A stretch of 64,000 bases of DNA from Hongsoonwoonella zoysiae (lineage in GTDB: Bacteria; Pseudomonadota; Alphaproteobacteria; Rhizobiales; Stappiaceae), in assembly GCF_013266695.1 (NCBI RefSeq), contig NZ_JABRXF010000002.1:434001-498000 (forward strand), written 5' to 3'. Under the pieces are notes generated by a model that was not told the origin of the DNA, did not search any database, and worked only from the letters and a program-made list of their open reading frames with translations. The translations under genes were made by a program, and so were the position numbers. Shown piece after piece: positions 20,807 to 31,338 of the stretch. The stretch's first letter is position 1. Each line of letters opens with the position of its first letter.

Positions 20807-21127
20807 GATAGGTTTGAGCGTCTGACCGCTAAACCCGAATAGCGCCGACGGCGGATTGAATCGCCTGCCTTTCGGAAATGAGCTGGGGTTGGTCGATTCC
20901 ATATTGCTCTGGCCGGTGACTTACGGCGGATATGGCGCGCGCTTATGGCTGCTGTCGCCTCGCATAGTTTGTGCGGGCCGTTTCACCGATAGAAGGTATC
21001 ACTCAAGCGTTTCAACAGCTTCTCCTTATCCACAGTGAAAAACCATGGAAAGGAGCGGGGAAGGGCGGGGGACCGCGCCCGAACATGGGCGTTTTGGAAA
21101 AACGTTACAAACACCAGCGACCAACCC
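20807..21127. other. Intergenic region with a single DnaA box
   Basis: No gene supported. A perfect DnaA consensus TTATCCACA is at 21026-21034, isolated and not part of a cluster, so not an origin. GC-rich purine runs (GGAAAGGAGCGGGGAAGGGC) follow it. Nothing else recognised. Confidence 0.4.
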
Positions 21128-21166
21128 TTGACTAAAGTGGCGCAGCGCCGTAAATCAGCGCCACTT
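21128..21166 (+). promoter_or_regulatory. Promoter of the tRNA-Asp pair with overlapping inverted repeat
   Basis: TTGACT (21128-21133), 17 bases, TAAATC (21151-21156), about 40 bases before the first tRNA-Asp. A perfect inverted repeat AAGTGGCGC/GCGCCACTT (21135-21143 with 21158-21166) covers the spacer and the -10 box, so it could be an operator or a hairpin in the leader. Confidence 0.5.
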
Positions 21167-21194
21167 CAAGCGGTGACGCACCGCTTCGATGTAC

Positions 21195-21271
21195 GCGGGT
21201 GTAGCTCAGTTGGTTAGAGTGCCGGCCTGTCACGCCGGAGGTCGCGGGTTCGAGCCCCGTCACTCGCGCCA
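21195..21271 (+). tRNA. tRNA-Asp (anticodon GTC), copy 1
   Basis: Acceptor GCGGGTG pairs with CACTCGC with one G-T pair, anticodon loop CTGTCAC (GTC), T-arm CGCGGGTTCGAGCCCCG, encoded CCA. 77 bases. Confidence 0.97.
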
Positions 21272-21328
21272 CTTCCCTGAAAGATCAGATATTTCAGAGA
21301 AGCGGCCAGGAAGAATACGACCAGGCGA

Positions 21329-21405
21329 GCGGGTGTAGCTCAGTTGGTTAGAGTGCCGGCCTGTCACGCCGGAGGTCGCGGGTTCGAGCCCCGTCACTCG
21401 CGCCA
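21329..21405 (+). tRNA. tRNA-Asp (anticodon GTC), copy 2
   Basis: Identical in sequence to the copy 57 bases upstream, so a recent or gene-conversion-maintained tandem duplication. Same promoter presumably serves both. Confidence 0.97.
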
Positions 21406-21472
21406 GTCGTATTTTCTATCCATGACGGATCGATCAGCCAAAGCCCGCGCCTGGCTGCACTGCGGAAACCAT

Positions 21473-21498
21473 GCGCTCCAGGAGCGCGTTTTTCTTTT
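21473..21498 (+). terminator. Terminator of the tRNA-Asp pair
   Basis: GCGCTC pairs with GAGCGC around CAG, followed by GTTTTTCTTTT. Confidence 0.7.
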
Positions 21499-21864
21499 CC
21501 AACCAACTCTCTGACTTCCGCGCCTTGCGGCTCGCCACAAACAAATGGCGGGTTGCCGGATACCGCGAGAGTGTTAGTTTTCCACCTGCAGACAATCGCG
21601 TGATGTTGATGGCCGGCGTCTGTGGGTATCCTGCCTTCTGCCGCTTGGTTATCCGCAATCCGTCGCGATTATAAGCGCTTGTGGGACTTGCGTTGGGCAT
21701 GAGCGTGGGCTAAGCGTGCCGACGCGATCCGATGCATCGTTCCACGGGCATTCGATCGCCGGTCATGACCGGGGGCTTTCCGATTGCGGCAGCGCCGCAC
21801 CCAGCAAGGGAAGGCCTTCGAGTTCACCGGTAATTCGGTCCATTGGCAGGGACACGGCTGAAAA
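21499..21864. other. nuo upstream region
   Basis: No gene supported in these 366 bases. They must hold the nuo operon promoter and leader; I found no boxes good enough to call. CGGTCATGACCG (21760-21771) is a perfect 12-base palindrome about 95 bases before nuoA and could be a regulator site. Confidence 0.35.
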
Positions 21865-22230
21865 ATGGAAGACCTCCTGAGGGAATACGTTCCCATCATC
21901 GTGTTCATTGGTGTTGCACTGGCAATCGGCTTGGCGCTTTTGCTGTCGCCGTTCCTGATTGCCTACAAGAACCCGGATTCGGAGAAGCTGTCGGCCTATG
22001 AATGCGGCTTCAACGCATTCGACGACGCCCGCATGAAGTTCGACGTCCGGTTCTACCTGGTATCGATTCTCTTCATCATCTTCGATCTTGAGGTGGCCTT
22101 CCTGTTCCCGTGGTCAGCCGTGTTCGGCGACTTGGGCTGGTATGGCTTCTGGTCGATGTCGATCTTCCTGGCCGTGCTCACGATCGGCTTCATCTACGAA
22201 TGGAAGAAGGGGGCCCTGGAATGGGATTGA
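21865..22230 (+). CDS. nuoA: NADH-quinone oxidoreductase subunit A
   Basis: Small membrane subunit of proton-pumping complex I. 121 residues with three transmembrane helices (about 9-31, 63-85, 90-112) and the conserved loop [24 protein letters not shown] between helices 1 and 2, split here as [16 protein letters not shown]; the Cys in YECGF is the residue near the quinone site. First gene of a complete nuoA-N operon. Stop overlaps nuoB by 10 bases. Confidence 0.97.
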   Translation: MEDLLREYVPIIVFIGVALAIGLALLLSPFLIAYKNPDSEKLSAYECGFNAFDDARMKFDVRFYLVSILFIIFDLEVAFLFPWSAVFGDLGWYGFWSMSIFLAVLTIGFIYEWKKGALEWD

Positions 22231-22799
22231 CGACTTCCCAGCCGCTCGTCGCGCCGCAGCCGAAGGGCATAATCGACCCGAATACGGGCAACCCCGTGGG
22301 CGCGGACGACGCCTACTTCCTGGAAATCAACAACGAACTGGCCGACAAGGGTTTCCTAGTTACCGCTTCCGACAGCCTCATTCAGTGGGCGCGCACCGGT
22401 TCGCTGATGTGGATGACGTTCGGTCTGGCCTGCTGCGCCGTCGAAATGATGCAGATGTCGATGCCGCGCTATGACGGCGAGCGGTTCGGTTTCGCACCGC
22501 GCGCCAGTCCGCGCCAGTCGGACGTCATGATTGTCGCCGGGACGCTGACCAACAAGATGGCGCCCGCGCTTCGCAAGGTCTACGACCAGATGCCGGAGCC
22601 GCGCTACGTGATCTCCATGGGGTCCTGCGCAAACGGCGGCGGTTACTATCACTATTCCTATTCGGTGGTCCGCGGATGCGACCGTGTCGTTCCGGTCGAT
22701 ATCTACGTGCCGGGCTGTCCGCCGACCGCCGAAGCGCTGCTTTACGGCGTTCTTCTTCTGCAAAAGAAGATTCGCCGCACAGGCACGATCGAGCGCTGA
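22221..22799 (+). CDS. nuoB: NADH-quinone oxidoreductase subunit B
   Basis: Peripheral-arm subunit that carries the terminal iron-sulfur cluster N2, which hands electrons to quinone. 192 residues from the ATG at 22221. Ligands are C71 and C72 (GLACCAVE), C136 ([10 protein letters not shown]) and C166 (VPGCPPT). The start overlaps the end of nuoA by 10 bases; the frame stays open further upstream but those codons lie inside nuoA. Confidence 0.97.
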   Translation: MGLTTSQPLVAPQPKGIIDPNTGNPVGADDAYFLEINNELADKGFLVTASDSLIQWARTGSLMWMTFGLACCAVEMMQMSMPRYDGERFGFAPRASPRQSDVMIVAGTLTNKMAPALRKVYDQMPEPRYVISMGSCANGGGYYHYSYSVVRGCDRVVPVDIYVPGCPPTAEALLYGVLLLQKKIRRTGTIER

Positions 22800-22855
22800 G
22801 GCGGCGCAGGGAATTGCAGGTTCAAACAGGTCCAAACGGGACGGGTGGAAATCTC

Positions 22856-23461
22856 ATGGACGAGACGCTCGCGGAACTAGGCGAACATATTCAGGCGTCG
22901 CTCGGTGATTCGCTTGACGGATGGAGTGTCGCCTATGGGGAACTGACATTGATCGCGCGTGCGGCGGAAATCGTGTCGGTTCTCCGGTTCCTGCGCGATG
23001 ACGCAAGCTGCCAGTTCATTAATCTGGTCGATATCTGCGGTGTCGACTGGCCAAGCCGGGAGCGGCGCTTCGATGTCGTCTACCACCTGCTCTCACCGCG
23101 CCAGAACCTGCGCGTTCGAGTAAAGGTGGAGGCGGACGAGGACAGCCAGGTTCCTTCCGCGTTCGGCGTCTTTCCGGGCGCCGACTGGTTCGAGCGGGAA
23201 GTCTACGACATGTACGGCGTGCTCTTTTCCGCTCACCCGGACCTGCGCCGTATCCTGACCGATTACGGTTTCGACGGATTCCCGCTGAGAAAGGACTTCC
23301 CTCTGACCGGTTACGTGGAAGTGCGCTACGACGACGAGAAGAAGCGGGTGGTCTACGAGCCTGTGCGCCTGACGCAGGAGTTCCGCGATTTCGACTTTCT
23401 GTCTCCCTGGGAGGGCACGGATTACGTGTTGCCGGGTGACGAAAAAGCCAAGACGAATTGA
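22856..23461 (+). CDS. nuoC: NADH-quinone oxidoreductase subunit C
   Basis: 30-kDa-type subunit of the connecting module of complex I. 201 residues from the ATG at 22856, preceded by GGGTGGA. The family signature [27 protein letters not shown] spans about residues 117-143 (core [10 protein letters not shown]), and the protein ends in [17 protein letters not shown] and [11 protein letters not shown]. NuoC and NuoD are separate genes here, not fused as in E. coli. The gap after nuoB is 56 bases. Confidence 0.97.
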   Translation: MDETLAELGEHIQASLGDSLDGWSVAYGELTLIARAAEIVSVLRFLRDDASCQFINLVDICGVDWPSRERRFDVVYHLLSPRQNLRVRVKVEADEDSQVPSAFGVFPGADWFEREVYDMYGVLFSAHPDLRRILTDYGFDGFPLRKDFPLTGYVEVRYDDEKKRVVYEPVRLTQEFRDFDFLSPWEGTDYVLPGDEKAKTN

Positions 23462-23469
23462 GGCGGGCG

Positions 23470-24654
23470 ATGGCAGAGGCTCAGGTTCGCAATTTCAACA
23501 TCAACTTCGGCCCGCAGCATCCGGCGGCGCATGGAGTGCTTCGCCTCGTGCTGGAGCTCGACGGAGAGGTGGTTACCCGCGTCGACCCGCATATCGGCCT
23601 GCTTCACCGCGGCACGGAGAAGCTGCTGGAGCACAAGACTTACCTGCAAGGTGTGCCTTATTTCGACCGGCTCGACTATGTCGCGCCGATGAACCAGGAG
23701 CATGCCTTCGCACTGGCGGTGGAAAAGCTCGTCGGCATCACTGTGCCGAAGCGTGGCCAGTTGATCCGCGTGCTTTATTCCGAGATCGGCCGGATCCTGT
23801 CGCATATCCTGAACATCACGACGCAGGCGCTCGACGTCGGCGCGCTCACCCCGCCGCTGTGGGGCTTCGAGGAGCGCGAGAAGCTGATGGTGTTCTACGA
23901 GCGTGCATCGGGTTCGCGCATGCATGCGGCCTATGTGCGCCCGGGCGGCGTGCATCAGGACCTGCCCAAGGAACTGCTCGACGATATCTGGGATTTCTGC
24001 GATCCGTTCCTCAAGGTATGCGACGACCTTGAAGGCCTTCTGACAGAAAACCGCATTTTCAAGCAGCGCAATGTCGATATCGGTGTCGTGTCGCTGGACG
24101 AAGCGTGGGCACGGGGATTTTCCGGTGTGATGGTGCGCGGTTCCGGCGCGCCGTGGGACCTGCGCAAGGCGCAGCCCTACGAGTGCTACGACGAACTGGA
24201 CTTCGATATCCCTATCGGAAAGAACGGCGACTGCTACGACCGCTATCTCATTCGCATGGAAGAAATGCGCCAGTCAGTGCGAATCATGAAGCAGTGCCTG
24301 GAAAAACTGACGGTGGAAACCGGCCCGGCGTATACGACCGACGGAAAGGTGTTCCCGCCCAAGCGTGGCGAGATGAAGCGCTCCATGGAGGCGCTGATCC
24401 ACCACTTCAAGCTCTACACCGAAGGCTACCATGTACCAGAGGGCGAGGTTTATGCCGCCGTGGAGGCGCCGAAAGGCGAATTCGGCGTCTATCTCGTCTC
24501 CGACGGGACCAACAAGCCCTATCGCTGCAAGATCAAGGCGCCAGGTTTCGCGCATCTTCAGGCGATGGATTTCCTTTGCCGCGGACACTTGCTTGCCGAC
24601 GTTTCGGCCGTCCTCGGTTCCCTCGATATCGTGTTCGGAGAGGTTGACCGGTAA
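23470..24654 (+). CDS. nuoD: NADH-quinone oxidoreductase subunit D
   Basis: 49-kDa subunit forming the quinone-binding cavity with NuoB. 394 residues from ATG 23470, with GAGG six bases upstream overlapping the nuoC stop; the TTG at 23458 overlaps nuoC and is not needed. Conserved quinone-site segment [13 protein letters not shown] is at the N-terminus (His residues in HPAAHG), [14 protein letters not shown] follows, and the C-terminal end is [12 protein letters not shown]. The stop and the nuoE start share an A (TAATG). Confidence 0.98.
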   Translation: MAEAQVRNFNINFGPQHPAAHGVLRLVLELDGEVVTRVDPHIGLLHRGTEKLLEHKTYLQGVPYFDRLDYVAPMNQEHAFALAVEKLVGITVPKRGQLIRVLYSEIGRILSHILNITTQALDVGALTPPLWGFEEREKLMVFYERASGSRMHAAYVRPGGVHQDLPKELLDDIWDFCDPFLKVCDDLEGLLTENRIFKQRNVDIGVVSLDEAWARGFSGVMVRGSGAPWDLRKAQPYECYDELDFDIPIGKNGDCYDRYLIRMEEMRQSVRIMKQCLEKLTVETGPAYTTDGKVFPPKRGEMKRSMEALIHHFKLYTEGYHVPEGEVYAAVEAPKGEFGVYLVSDGTNKPYRCKIKAPGFAHLQAMDFLCRGHLLADVSAVLGSLDIVFGEVDR

Positions 24655-25844
24655 TGGCCGTTCGTCGCCTTTATCACGAGCAGCCCGAAAGCTTCGCATT
24701 CAGCGATGCGAATTACGACTGGGCGCAGAAAGTGATCGGCCGCTACCCGGAAGGGCGGCAGGCCTCCGCCGTCATCCCGCTTCTGTGGCGGGCGCAGGAG
24801 CAGCACAATGGCTGGTTGCCGGAACCGGCGATCCGCTATATCGCGGATATGCTGGGTATGCCGCATATCCGGGTGCTGGAAGTCGCCACTTTCTACACGA
24901 TGTTCCAGCTTCAGCCGGTCGGCAAGAAGGCGCATATCCAAGTGTGCGGAACGACGCCGTGCCAGCTTCGCGGCGCGGAAGATCTTATCAAGGTCTGCAA
25001 ACGCAAGATCGCCGCACACGCGCATGATCTGTCCGAAGATGGCGATTTTTCCTGGGAAGAAGTCGAGTGTCTGGGTGCCTGCGTGAACGCCCCGATGATC
25101 CAGATCTTCAAGGACACCTATGAAGATCTGACGCCGGAAAGCCTTGAGCAGCTCATCGACGACATTTCCGCGGGCCGCGAAGTGACGCCCGGGCCGCAGA
25201 TCGACCGCAGGTTTGGCGCTCCAGAAGGCGGGGCGACGACGCTTAGCGAGATCAAAGACAAAACGAAGGGCGTGGATCCGGTCGCACATGTGGTGAATGG
25301 CGCGGAAGCCGCCTCGCACGTTTTCGCTGGCGCATCGATCAATTCCGGCGGCAACGACTTCGATGGTATTCCCGGTGACGGGAAGGGGACCTCGGGGAAG
25401 AAGCCGAGCACCAGGAAAACGAGCGAGAAGACCTCTCCCCGCACGAAACAGGCGAAGGCTGAAAACGTTGGCAAGCCGAAAGCCGAGGACCGGCCAGAAG
25501 TTGAGGCGGCGCGCTCTGAACCAACGGACGAACATACTGTCTCCGACGATCACAAGCCCGAGCTTCTGAAAGGGCCGCGCGGTGGCGCGGCGGACGACCT
25601 GAAGCGGATTCGCGGCGTGGGTCCGAAGATCGAAGGCATTCTGAATGAGATGGGTGTCTACCACTTCGACCAGATCGCGGCGTGGAATGAGAACAACAAG
25701 GCGTGGGTGGACGAGCGCCTGATGTTCAAGGGCCGCATCGACCGCGAAGACTGGATCGCGCAAGCCAAAACGCTGGCCGAGGGCGGTGAAACCAAATTTT
25801 CCAAGCGCGTCGACGATGGCGACGTGCCGACATCCAAGTCATGA
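24654..25844 (+). CDS. nuoE: NADH-quinone oxidoreductase subunit E with C-terminal HhH extension
   Basis: 24-kDa subunit of the NADH-dehydrogenase module. The first ~180 residues are the usual thioredoxin-like domain with the [2Fe-2S] N1a ligands C98, C103, C139 and C143. The protein is 396 residues, about twice the E. coli length. Residues 190-310 are a low-complexity linker rich in Gly, Lys, Ser and Pro, and 313-375 form a helix-hairpin-helix-like domain ([17 protein letters not shown]). Long NuoE proteins with such a tail occur in rhizobia; the role of the tail is unknown. ATG overlaps the nuoD stop by one base. Confidence 0.96.
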   Translation: MAVRRLYHEQPESFAFSDANYDWAQKVIGRYPEGRQASAVIPLLWRAQEQHNGWLPEPAIRYIADMLGMPHIRVLEVATFYTMFQLQPVGKKAHIQVCGTTPCQLRGAEDLIKVCKRKIAAHAHDLSEDGDFSWEEVECLGACVNAPMIQIFKDTYEDLTPESLEQLIDDISAGREVTPGPQIDRRFGAPEGGATTLSEIKDKTKGVDPVAHVVNGAEAASHVFAGASINSGGNDFDGIPGDGKGTSGKKPSTRKTSEKTSPRTKQAKAENVGKPKAEDRPEVEAARSEPTDEHTVSDDHKPELLKGPRGGAADDLKRIRGVGPKIEGILNEMGVYHFDQIAAWNENNKAWVDERLMFKGRIDREDWIAQAKTLAEGGETKFSKRVDDGDVPTSKS

Positions 25845-25858
25845 GGTGAGGGAACGGG

Positions 25859-27163
25859 ATGCTGAAGGATCAGGATCGGATCTTCACCAATATCTACGGG
25901 CTGCACGACTGGGGCCTTGAGGGCGCGCGTCAGCGCGGCCAATGGGACGGGACCAAGGCGATCCTCGAAAAGGGGCGCGACTGGATCATCGACCAGATGA
26001 AAGCGTCGGGCCTGCGCGGGCGTGGCGGGGCGGGTTTTCCGACAGGGTTGAAGTGGTCCTTCATGCCGAAGGAAAGCGACGGCAGGCCGGCCTATCTCGT
26101 CGTCAATGCGGACGAGTCCGAACCCGGCACCTGTAAGGACCGAGAGATCATGCGCCACGATCCGCATACGCTGGTCGAAGGTTGCCTGGTAGCCGGTTTC
26201 GCCATGGGCGCCATTGCCGCCTACATCTATGTGCGCGGCGAATTCATCCGCGAGCGCGAGCGTTTGCAGGCCGCGATCGACCAGGCTTACGAAGCCGGGC
26301 TGATTGGCAAGAACAACGTGCATGGCTACGATTTCGACATCTACGTCCACCACGGCGCGGGCGCCTATATCTGTGGTGAGGAAACGGCACTTCTCGAAAG
26401 CCTCGAAGGCAAGAAGGGCCAGCCCCGTCTGAAGCCGCCGTTTCCGGCGAATGTCGGTCTTTATGGCTGCCCGACGACGGTCAACAACGTCGAATCGATT
26501 GCGGTTGCGCCGACGATCCTTCGTCGCGGGGCAGCATGGTTCGCGGGTCTTGGAAGACCCAACAACACGGGTACCAAGCTCTTTTGCGTATCGGGCCATG
26601 TAAACAAACCCTGCACCGTGGAAGAGGAGATGGGGATCTCCTTCCGCGAGTTGATCGACAAGCACTGCGGCGGCATTCGCGGCGGTTGGGACAACCTGAT
26701 GGCAGTGATTCCTGGCGGCTCGTCCGTGCCTTGCGTGAAAGGCGAGGATATTGCCGACTGCGGGATGGACTTCGACAGCCTGAAGGAAAAGGGTTCGGGC
26801 CTAGGAACGGCGGCCGTGATCGTGATGGACAAGTCCACCGACATCATCAAGGCGATCGCGAGGCTCAGCTACTTCTACAAGCACGAGAGTTGCGGTCAGT
26901 GCACGCCCTGCCGGGAAGGCACGGGCTGGATGTGGCGCGTCATGGAACGCATGGTGAAGGGCAATGCCTCGCGAGAGGAAATCGACATGCTCTTTGAGGT
27001 GACGAAGCAGGTCGAAGGCCACACCATCTGCGCCCTCGGCGATGCTGCCGCCTGGCCGATCCAGGGGCTTATCAGGAATTTCCGCCCGGTAATCGAAGAG
27101 CGTATCGACCAGTACACCGCGAAAGCGCGGTCGTCGGGTGCCGCTCTCGCGGCGGCTGAGTAA
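25859..27163 (+). CDS. nuoF: NADH-quinone oxidoreductase subunit F
   Basis: 51-kDa subunit that binds NADH, FMN and cluster N3. 434 residues. The nucleotide-binding stretch [13 protein letters not shown] starts at residue 54, the FMN region is [37 protein letters not shown] follows, and the N3 ligands are C345, C348, C351 ([11 protein letters not shown]) and C391 (TICALG). Gap to nuoE is 14 bases; to nuoG 27. Confidence 0.98.
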   Translation: MLKDQDRIFTNIYGLHDWGLEGARQRGQWDGTKAILEKGRDWIIDQMKASGLRGRGGAGFPTGLKWSFMPKESDGRPAYLVVNADESEPGTCKDREIMRHDPHTLVEGCLVAGFAMGAIAAYIYVRGEFIRERERLQAAIDQAYEAGLIGKNNVHGYDFDIYVHHGAGAYICGEETALLESLEGKKGQPRLKPPFPANVGLYGCPTTVNNVESIAVAPTILRRGAAWFAGLGRPNNTGTKLFCVSGHVNKPCTVEEEMGISFRELIDKHCGGIRGGWDNLMAVIPGGSSVPCVKGEDIADCGMDFDSLKEKGSGLGTAAVIVMDKSTDIIKAIARLSYFYKHESCGQCTPCREGTGWMWRVMERMVKGNASREEIDMLFEVTKQVEGHTICALGDAAAWPIQGLIRNFRPVIEERIDQYTAKARSSGAALAAAE

Positions 27164-27190
27164 GGCCGGTCAAGGAATTCGGAGAAAGCG

Positions 27191-29287
27191 ATGCGTACGA
27201 TCATCGTCGACGGGAAGGAAATCGAGGTGCCGCCCGAGTACACGCTTCTTCAGGCGTGTGAGGAAGCCGGTGCCGAGATCCCGCGATTCTGCTTCCATGA
27301 CCGGCTGTCGATCGCCGGTAACTGCCGCATGTGCCTGGTGGAAGTGAAGGGCGGGCCGCCGAAGCCCGTTGCGTCTTGCGCCATGAACGTACGCGACCTG
27401 CGGCCCGGACCGAACGGCGAGGCGCCCGAAATTTTCACCAAGACGCCGATGGTCAAGAAGGCCCGCGAAGGCGTCATGGAGTTCCTGCTGATCAACCACC
27501 CTCTGGATTGCCCGATTTGCGATCAGGGCGGTGAATGCGACCTGCAGGACCAGGCGATGGCCTATGGTGTCGACGCTTCGCGCTATCAGGAAAACAAGCG
27601 CGCGGTGGAAGACAAATATATCGGCCCGCTCGTCAAGACGATCATGACGCGGTGCATCCATTGCACGCGCTGCGTTCGCTTCACGACCGAGGTGTGCGGC
27701 GTTTCCGATCTTGGATTGATCGGCCGTGGTGAGGACGCTGAAATCACGTCCTACCTCGAACAGTCGCTGTCTTCCGAGATGCAGGGTAACGTCGTCGATC
27801 TCTGTCCAGTCGGGGCGCTGACGCATAAACCCTATGCCTTCAAGGCGCGGCCCTGGGAGCTCAAGAAGACCGAGGGTGTTGACGTGATGGACGCGCTCGG
27901 TTCGGCTATCCGCATCGACACGCGCGGACGCGAGGTTATGCGCATCCTGCCGCGCCTCAACGAGGCAGTGAACGAGGAATGGATTTCCGACAAGTCCCGC
28001 TACATCTGGGACGGGTTGCGCGCGCAACGTCTCGACAGGCCCTACATAAAGCGTGACGGCAAACTCTCAGCTGCTTCCTGGAGGGATGCTTTCGCAGCGA
28101 TTGCGGAGAAAGTGAAGGCTGCCGGGGGAAGCAAGGTTGCGGCGATCGCCGGCGATCTTGCCAGCGTTGAAGAAGTGTTCGCGCTTAAAAGCCTTATGGA
28201 TTCGCTTGGAAGCCCGCATATGGACTGCCGTCAAGACGGAACGGCGCTTGACCCAGCACTCGGGCGTTCTTCCTATCTCTTCAATTCGACGGTGCAAGGC
28301 ATCGAGGACGCGGATGCCGTGCTTATCGTCGGCTCCAATCCGCGCATTGAGGCACCTGTTCTGAACGCACGGATCCGCAAACGTATGCGCATGGGGCGGC
28401 TTCCGGTGGGCGTGATCGGCGAAGCGGCGGATCTAACTTATCCCACGACCTATCTCGGGGCCGGGCCGGAAACGCTTTCAGACATCGCTTCGGGCAAATC
28501 GGACTTCGCGAAGGTGCTGAAAGACGCCGAGCGGCCTTTGATCATCATTGGCCAGGGTGCATTGATGCGCGCCGACGGCAAGGCGGTGCTTTCGGCAGCC
28601 GCGAAGCTCGCGATGGATGTGGGCGCCGTTACCGATGACTGGAATGGCTTCAGCGTCCTGCATACGGCTGCTTCGCGGGTGGGTGCCCTTGACGTGGGCT
28701 TCGTGCCGGGCGAGGGCGGACTTGACACCGGTGGAATTCAGGAAGCGGCGGCCAAGGGCGACATCGAGGTCGTATTCCTGCTGGGTGCCGATGAACTCGA
28801 CATGGCCGCTTTCGGTAATGCTTTCGTCGTTTACATAGGCACACATGGCGACCGTGGAGCCCACCGCGCGGAAGTGATACTGCCCGGGGCAGCCTATACC
28901 GAAAAATCCGGCACATGGGTGAATACCGAAGGTCGCGTCCAGGTTGGCGACCGCGCCGGTTTCCCGCCGGGCGAAGCACGTGAGGACTGGGCGATCCTGC
29001 GCGCCCTTTCGGCAGAGCTGGATGCGGTACTTTCCTTCGATTCGCTTGGAGAACTGCGTCGCGCGCTTTATGAAGCCTGCCCGCTGATGGCTGGGGTCGA
29101 CCAGATCGCCGACGCAGGCAACGAAGGTGTTGGGAATGCCGCCAAGCTTGGCGGCAAAATGGACAAGGCGCCATTCGCCAATGCTTTCCAGGATTTCTAT
29201 CTGACCAACCCGATCGCACGGGCGTCCAGCGTCATGGCCGAATGTTCGGCAGAGGCGAAGGCGCGCGCGGTCGAGGCAGCCGAGTAA
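27191..29287 (+). CDS. nuoG: NADH-quinone oxidoreductase subunit G
   Basis: 75-kDa iron-sulfur subunit, 698 residues. N-terminal ferredoxin-like [2Fe-2S] domain ([15 protein letters not shown]), the His-ligated cluster segment [18 protein letters not shown], a [4Fe-4S] domain ([16 protein letters not shown]), and a molybdopterin-oxidoreductase-like C-terminal domain without the N7 cluster cysteines of E. coli. Iron-sulfur spacing is complete. Lies between nuoF and nuoH with a 15-base gap to the latter. Confidence 0.98.
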   Translation: MRTIIVDGKEIEVPPEYTLLQACEEAGAEIPRFCFHDRLSIAGNCRMCLVEVKGGPPKPVASCAMNVRDLRPGPNGEAPEIFTKTPMVKKAREGVMEFLLINHPLDCPICDQGGECDLQDQAMAYGVDASRYQENKRAVEDKYIGPLVKTIMTRCIHCTRCVRFTTEVCGVSDLGLIGRGEDAEITSYLEQSLSSEMQGNVVDLCPVGALTHKPYAFKARPWELKKTEGVDVMDALGSAIRIDTRGREVMRILPRLNEAVNEEWISDKSRYIWDGLRAQRLDRPYIKRDGKLSAASWRDAFAAIAEKVKAAGGSKVAAIAGDLASVEEVFALKSLMDSLGSPHMDCRQDGTALDPALGRSSYLFNSTVQGIEDADAVLIVGSNPRIEAPVLNARIRKRMRMGRLPVGVIGEAADLTYPTTYLGAGPETLSDIASGKSDFAKVLKDAERPLIIIGQGALMRADGKAVLSAAAKLAMDVGAVTDDWNGFSVLHTAASRVGALDVGFVPGEGGLDTGGIQEAAAKGDIEVVFLLGADELDMAAFGNAFVVYIGTHGDRGAHRAEVILPGAAYTEKSGTWVNTEGRVQVGDRAGFPPGEAREDWAILRALSAELDAVLSFDSLGELRRALYEACPLMAGVDQIADAGNEGVGNAAKLGGKMDKAPFANAFQDFYLTNPIARASSVMAECSAEAKARAVEAAE

Positions 29288-29302
29288 GGGGCGGAGGCTA
29301 GA

Positions 29303-30352
29303 ATGGCTGATCTTTGGGCGGATTATCTTCTGCCGCTGATTATCATGGTCGCCCAGAGCTTGCTGCTCATGGTCGTGCTTCTGATTGCGATTGCCTATAT
29401 CCTCTATGCCGACCGCAAGATCTGGGCGGCGGTTCAGATCCGGCGTGGACCGAACGTGGTTGGACCATGGGGGCTGCTGCAGTCCTTCGCCGATCTTCTG
29501 AAGTTCGTCCTGAAGGAGCCGGTTATTCCGGCAAGCTCCAACAAGGGCCTGTTCCTGCTTGCACCGCTCGTCATGGTAATGCTGTCCCTTGCCGCCTGGG
29601 CGGTTGTGCCGGTTGCCGAGGGGTGGGTGATCGCCGATATCAACGTCGGCATCCTTTATATCTTCGCCATTTCTTCACTCGGCGTTTATGGCGTCATCAT
29701 CGGCGGATGGGCATCAAACTCGAAATATCCTTTTTTGTCGGCGCTGCGTTCGGCCGCGCAGATGGTCTCCTATGAAGTATCGATCGGCTTCGTGATCGTT
29801 ACCGTTCTCCTGTGCGCAGGCTCGCTGAACCTGAGCGAGATCGTGAAATCGCAGGAAACCGGTCTTGCGAACATGATCGGCCTGCCGTGGCTGACGTTCC
29901 TGAACTGGTACTGGATCCCACTGCTGCCGATGTTCGTTGTCTTCTTCGTGTCGGCGCTTGCGGAGACCAACCGCCCCCCGTTCGACCTTGCGGAGGCTGA
30001 ATCCGAACTGGTCGCGGGCTTCATGGTGGAATACGGCTCCACGCCGTACATGATGTTCATGCTCGGGGAATACGTCGCGATCGCGTTGATGTGCGCCCTG
30101 ACGACGATCCTGTTCATGGGCGGCTGGTTGCCCCCGTTCGACTTCGCGCCGTTCACCTGGGTGCCAGGTATCATCTGGTTCACTCTGAAGGCTTTTTTCG
30201 TCTTCTTCATGTTCGCGATGGTCAAGGCCATGGTGCCGCGTTACCGCTATGACCAGCTCATGCGCCTCGGCTGGAAGGTATTTCTGCCGCTGTCGCTTGC
30301 CATGGTGTTCATCGTTGCCGCCGTGCTGATGGCGACAGGCTGGGCGCCTTGA
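29303..30352 (+). CDS. nuoH: NADH-quinone oxidoreductase subunit H
   Basis: Membrane subunit that joins the peripheral arm to the proton pumps and forms the mouth of the quinone channel. 349 residues, eight to nine transmembrane helices. Signatures are [20 protein letters not shown] (loop 1) and the acidic loop [21 protein letters not shown]. Ordinary length for alphaproteobacteria. Confidence 0.98.
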   Translation: MADLWADYLLPLIIMVAQSLLLMVVLLIAIAYILYADRKIWAAVQIRRGPNVVGPWGLLQSFADLLKFVLKEPVIPASSNKGLFLLAPLVMVMLSLAAWAVVPVAEGWVIADINVGILYIFAISSLGVYGVIIGGWASNSKYPFLSALRSAAQMVSYEVSIGFVIVTVLLCAGSLNLSEIVKSQETGLANMIGLPWLTFLNWYWIPLLPMFVVFFVSALAETNRPPFDLAEAESELVAGFMVEYGSTPYMMFMLGEYVAIALMCALTTILFMGGWLPPFDFAPFTWVPGIIWFTLKAFFVFFMFAMVKAMVPRYRYDQLMRLGWKVFLPLSLAMVFIVAAVLMATGWAP

Positions 30353-30362
30353 GGACTAGACC

Positions 30363-30599
30363 ATGCCGATATCGCTCGCAGGGCTGATCGGAGCGGCCAT
30401 TGGGCTCTATATCGGATGGTTGGACTATAAAATCGTCACCGGCGTCCTTAACGGGCGGTTGGATCGGCGAAAACAGAGGAAGGGTGCGGAGGATATCCTG
30501 GTACGGAACCGGGAAGGTATCCGGATCCTAGTACTAATCACGACGATCATCGCGTTCCCGGTGATCGGTTACATAGCCGCCGTGTCAATGACCGGCTGA
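30363..30599 (+). CDS. Small membrane protein between nuoH and nuoI
   Basis: A 78-residue protein with two predicted transmembrane helices (about 5-24 and 53-75) flanking a strongly basic loop ([12 protein letters not shown]). It begins 10 bases after nuoH and ends 28 bases before nuoI, in the same direction, so it is part of the nuo transcript. I recognise no family. Extra unassigned frames inside nuo operons are known from other alphaproteobacteria such as Paracoccus. It could be an accessory or assembly subunit of complex I; this is inference from location only. Confidence 0.75.
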   Translation: MPISLAGLIGAAIGLYIGWLDYKIVTGVLNGRLDRRKQRKGAEDILVRNREGIRILVLITTIIAFPVIGYIAAVSMTG

Positions 30600-30627
30600 G
30601 TTGAACCGCGAGAGAGGCATTTGGGTC

Positions 30628-31116
30628 ATGGGACTGCAACAGGCCGCCAATTCGCTCTTTCTGAAGGAGTTCGTGTCGGCGTTCTTTCTCGCCATGAGAT
30701 ACTTCTTCAAACCGAAACCGACGATCAACTACCCCTTCGAGAAGGGTCCGGTGAGCCCGAGGTTTCGCGGAGAACACGCGCTTAGGCGTTATCCCAACGG
30801 CGAGGAACGCTGCATTGCCTGCAAGCTTTGCGAAGCGATCTGCCCGGCGCAGGCGATCACCATTGAAGCGGGCCCGCGACGCAACGACGGCACGCGCCGC
30901 ACAACGCGCTACGACATCGACATGGTGAAATGCATTTATTGCGGCTTCTGCCAGGAAGCCTGCCCGGTGGATGCCATCGTCGAAGGGCCGAATTTTGAGT
31001 TCGCCACGGAAACTCGTGAAGAGCTCTATTACGACAAGGAAAAGCTTCTTGCCAATGGCGACCGCTGGGAGCGGGAGATCGCGCGGAACATAGCGATGGA
31101 TGCGCCATACCGCTGA
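30628..31116 (+). CDS. nuoI: NADH-quinone oxidoreductase subunit I
   Basis: Ferredoxin-like subunit with clusters N6a and N6b. 162 residues from ATG 30628, which gives the usual [15 protein letters not shown] start; an upstream TTG at 30601 is in frame but unlikely. Two [4Fe-4S] motifs: C62, C65, C68, C72 ([12 protein letters not shown]) and C102, C105, C108, C112 ([12 protein letters not shown]). Followed by an unusually long gap of about 220 bases before nuoJ. Confidence 0.97.
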   Translation: MGLQQAANSLFLKEFVSAFFLAMRYFFKPKPTINYPFEKGPVSPRFRGEHALRRYPNGEERCIACKLCEAICPAQAITIEAGPRRNDGTRRTTRYDIDMVKCIYCGFCQEACPVDAIVEGPNFEFATETREELYYDKEKLLANGDRWEREIARNIAMDAPYR

Positions 31117-31210
31117 ACGCGGTAAGTGCGGAAGAAAAGTGGACGCGGCGGGCAGACCGGGGTAACCGAGTGCGCGTCGAGAATGGCCCTTCAGGGGCTT
31201 TAGAATTTCC

Positions 31211-31254
31211 GGAACCGGCGGCGTTCGCATGAACGCCGATCGGGGCTCCGGTAA
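31211..31254 (+). other. Hairpin in the nuoI-nuoJ gap
   Basis: CGGCGTTC (31219-31226) pairs perfectly with GAACGCCG (31231-31238) around GCAT, extended outward by GGAAC/GGCTCC-type pairs. No T run follows directly, so it may shape mRNA stability or an internal promoter region rather than terminate. Confidence 0.4.
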
Positions 31255-31338
31255 CCAGAAGCGATCGGCTTTTCTGTTTTGGGGTAATTCAACCCCAGGG
31301 CAGGCCGGTCTTGGAGAGTGACGGGGGCAATCCCAGAC

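Noticed and set aside
21026-21034. Perfect DnaA box as a sign of a replication origin
   Set aside because: It is single; no box cluster, AT-rich unwinding element or origin-linked gene is nearby.
21195-21405. Repeated 77-base units taken as a possible CRISPR or repeat array
   Set aside because: They are two complete tRNA-Asp genes; no CRISPR array exists in the window.
21434-21700. 88-codon minus-strand frame between tRNA-Asp and nuoA
   Set aside because: It spans the terminator of the tRNA pair, has no recognisable family and no Shine-Dalgarno.
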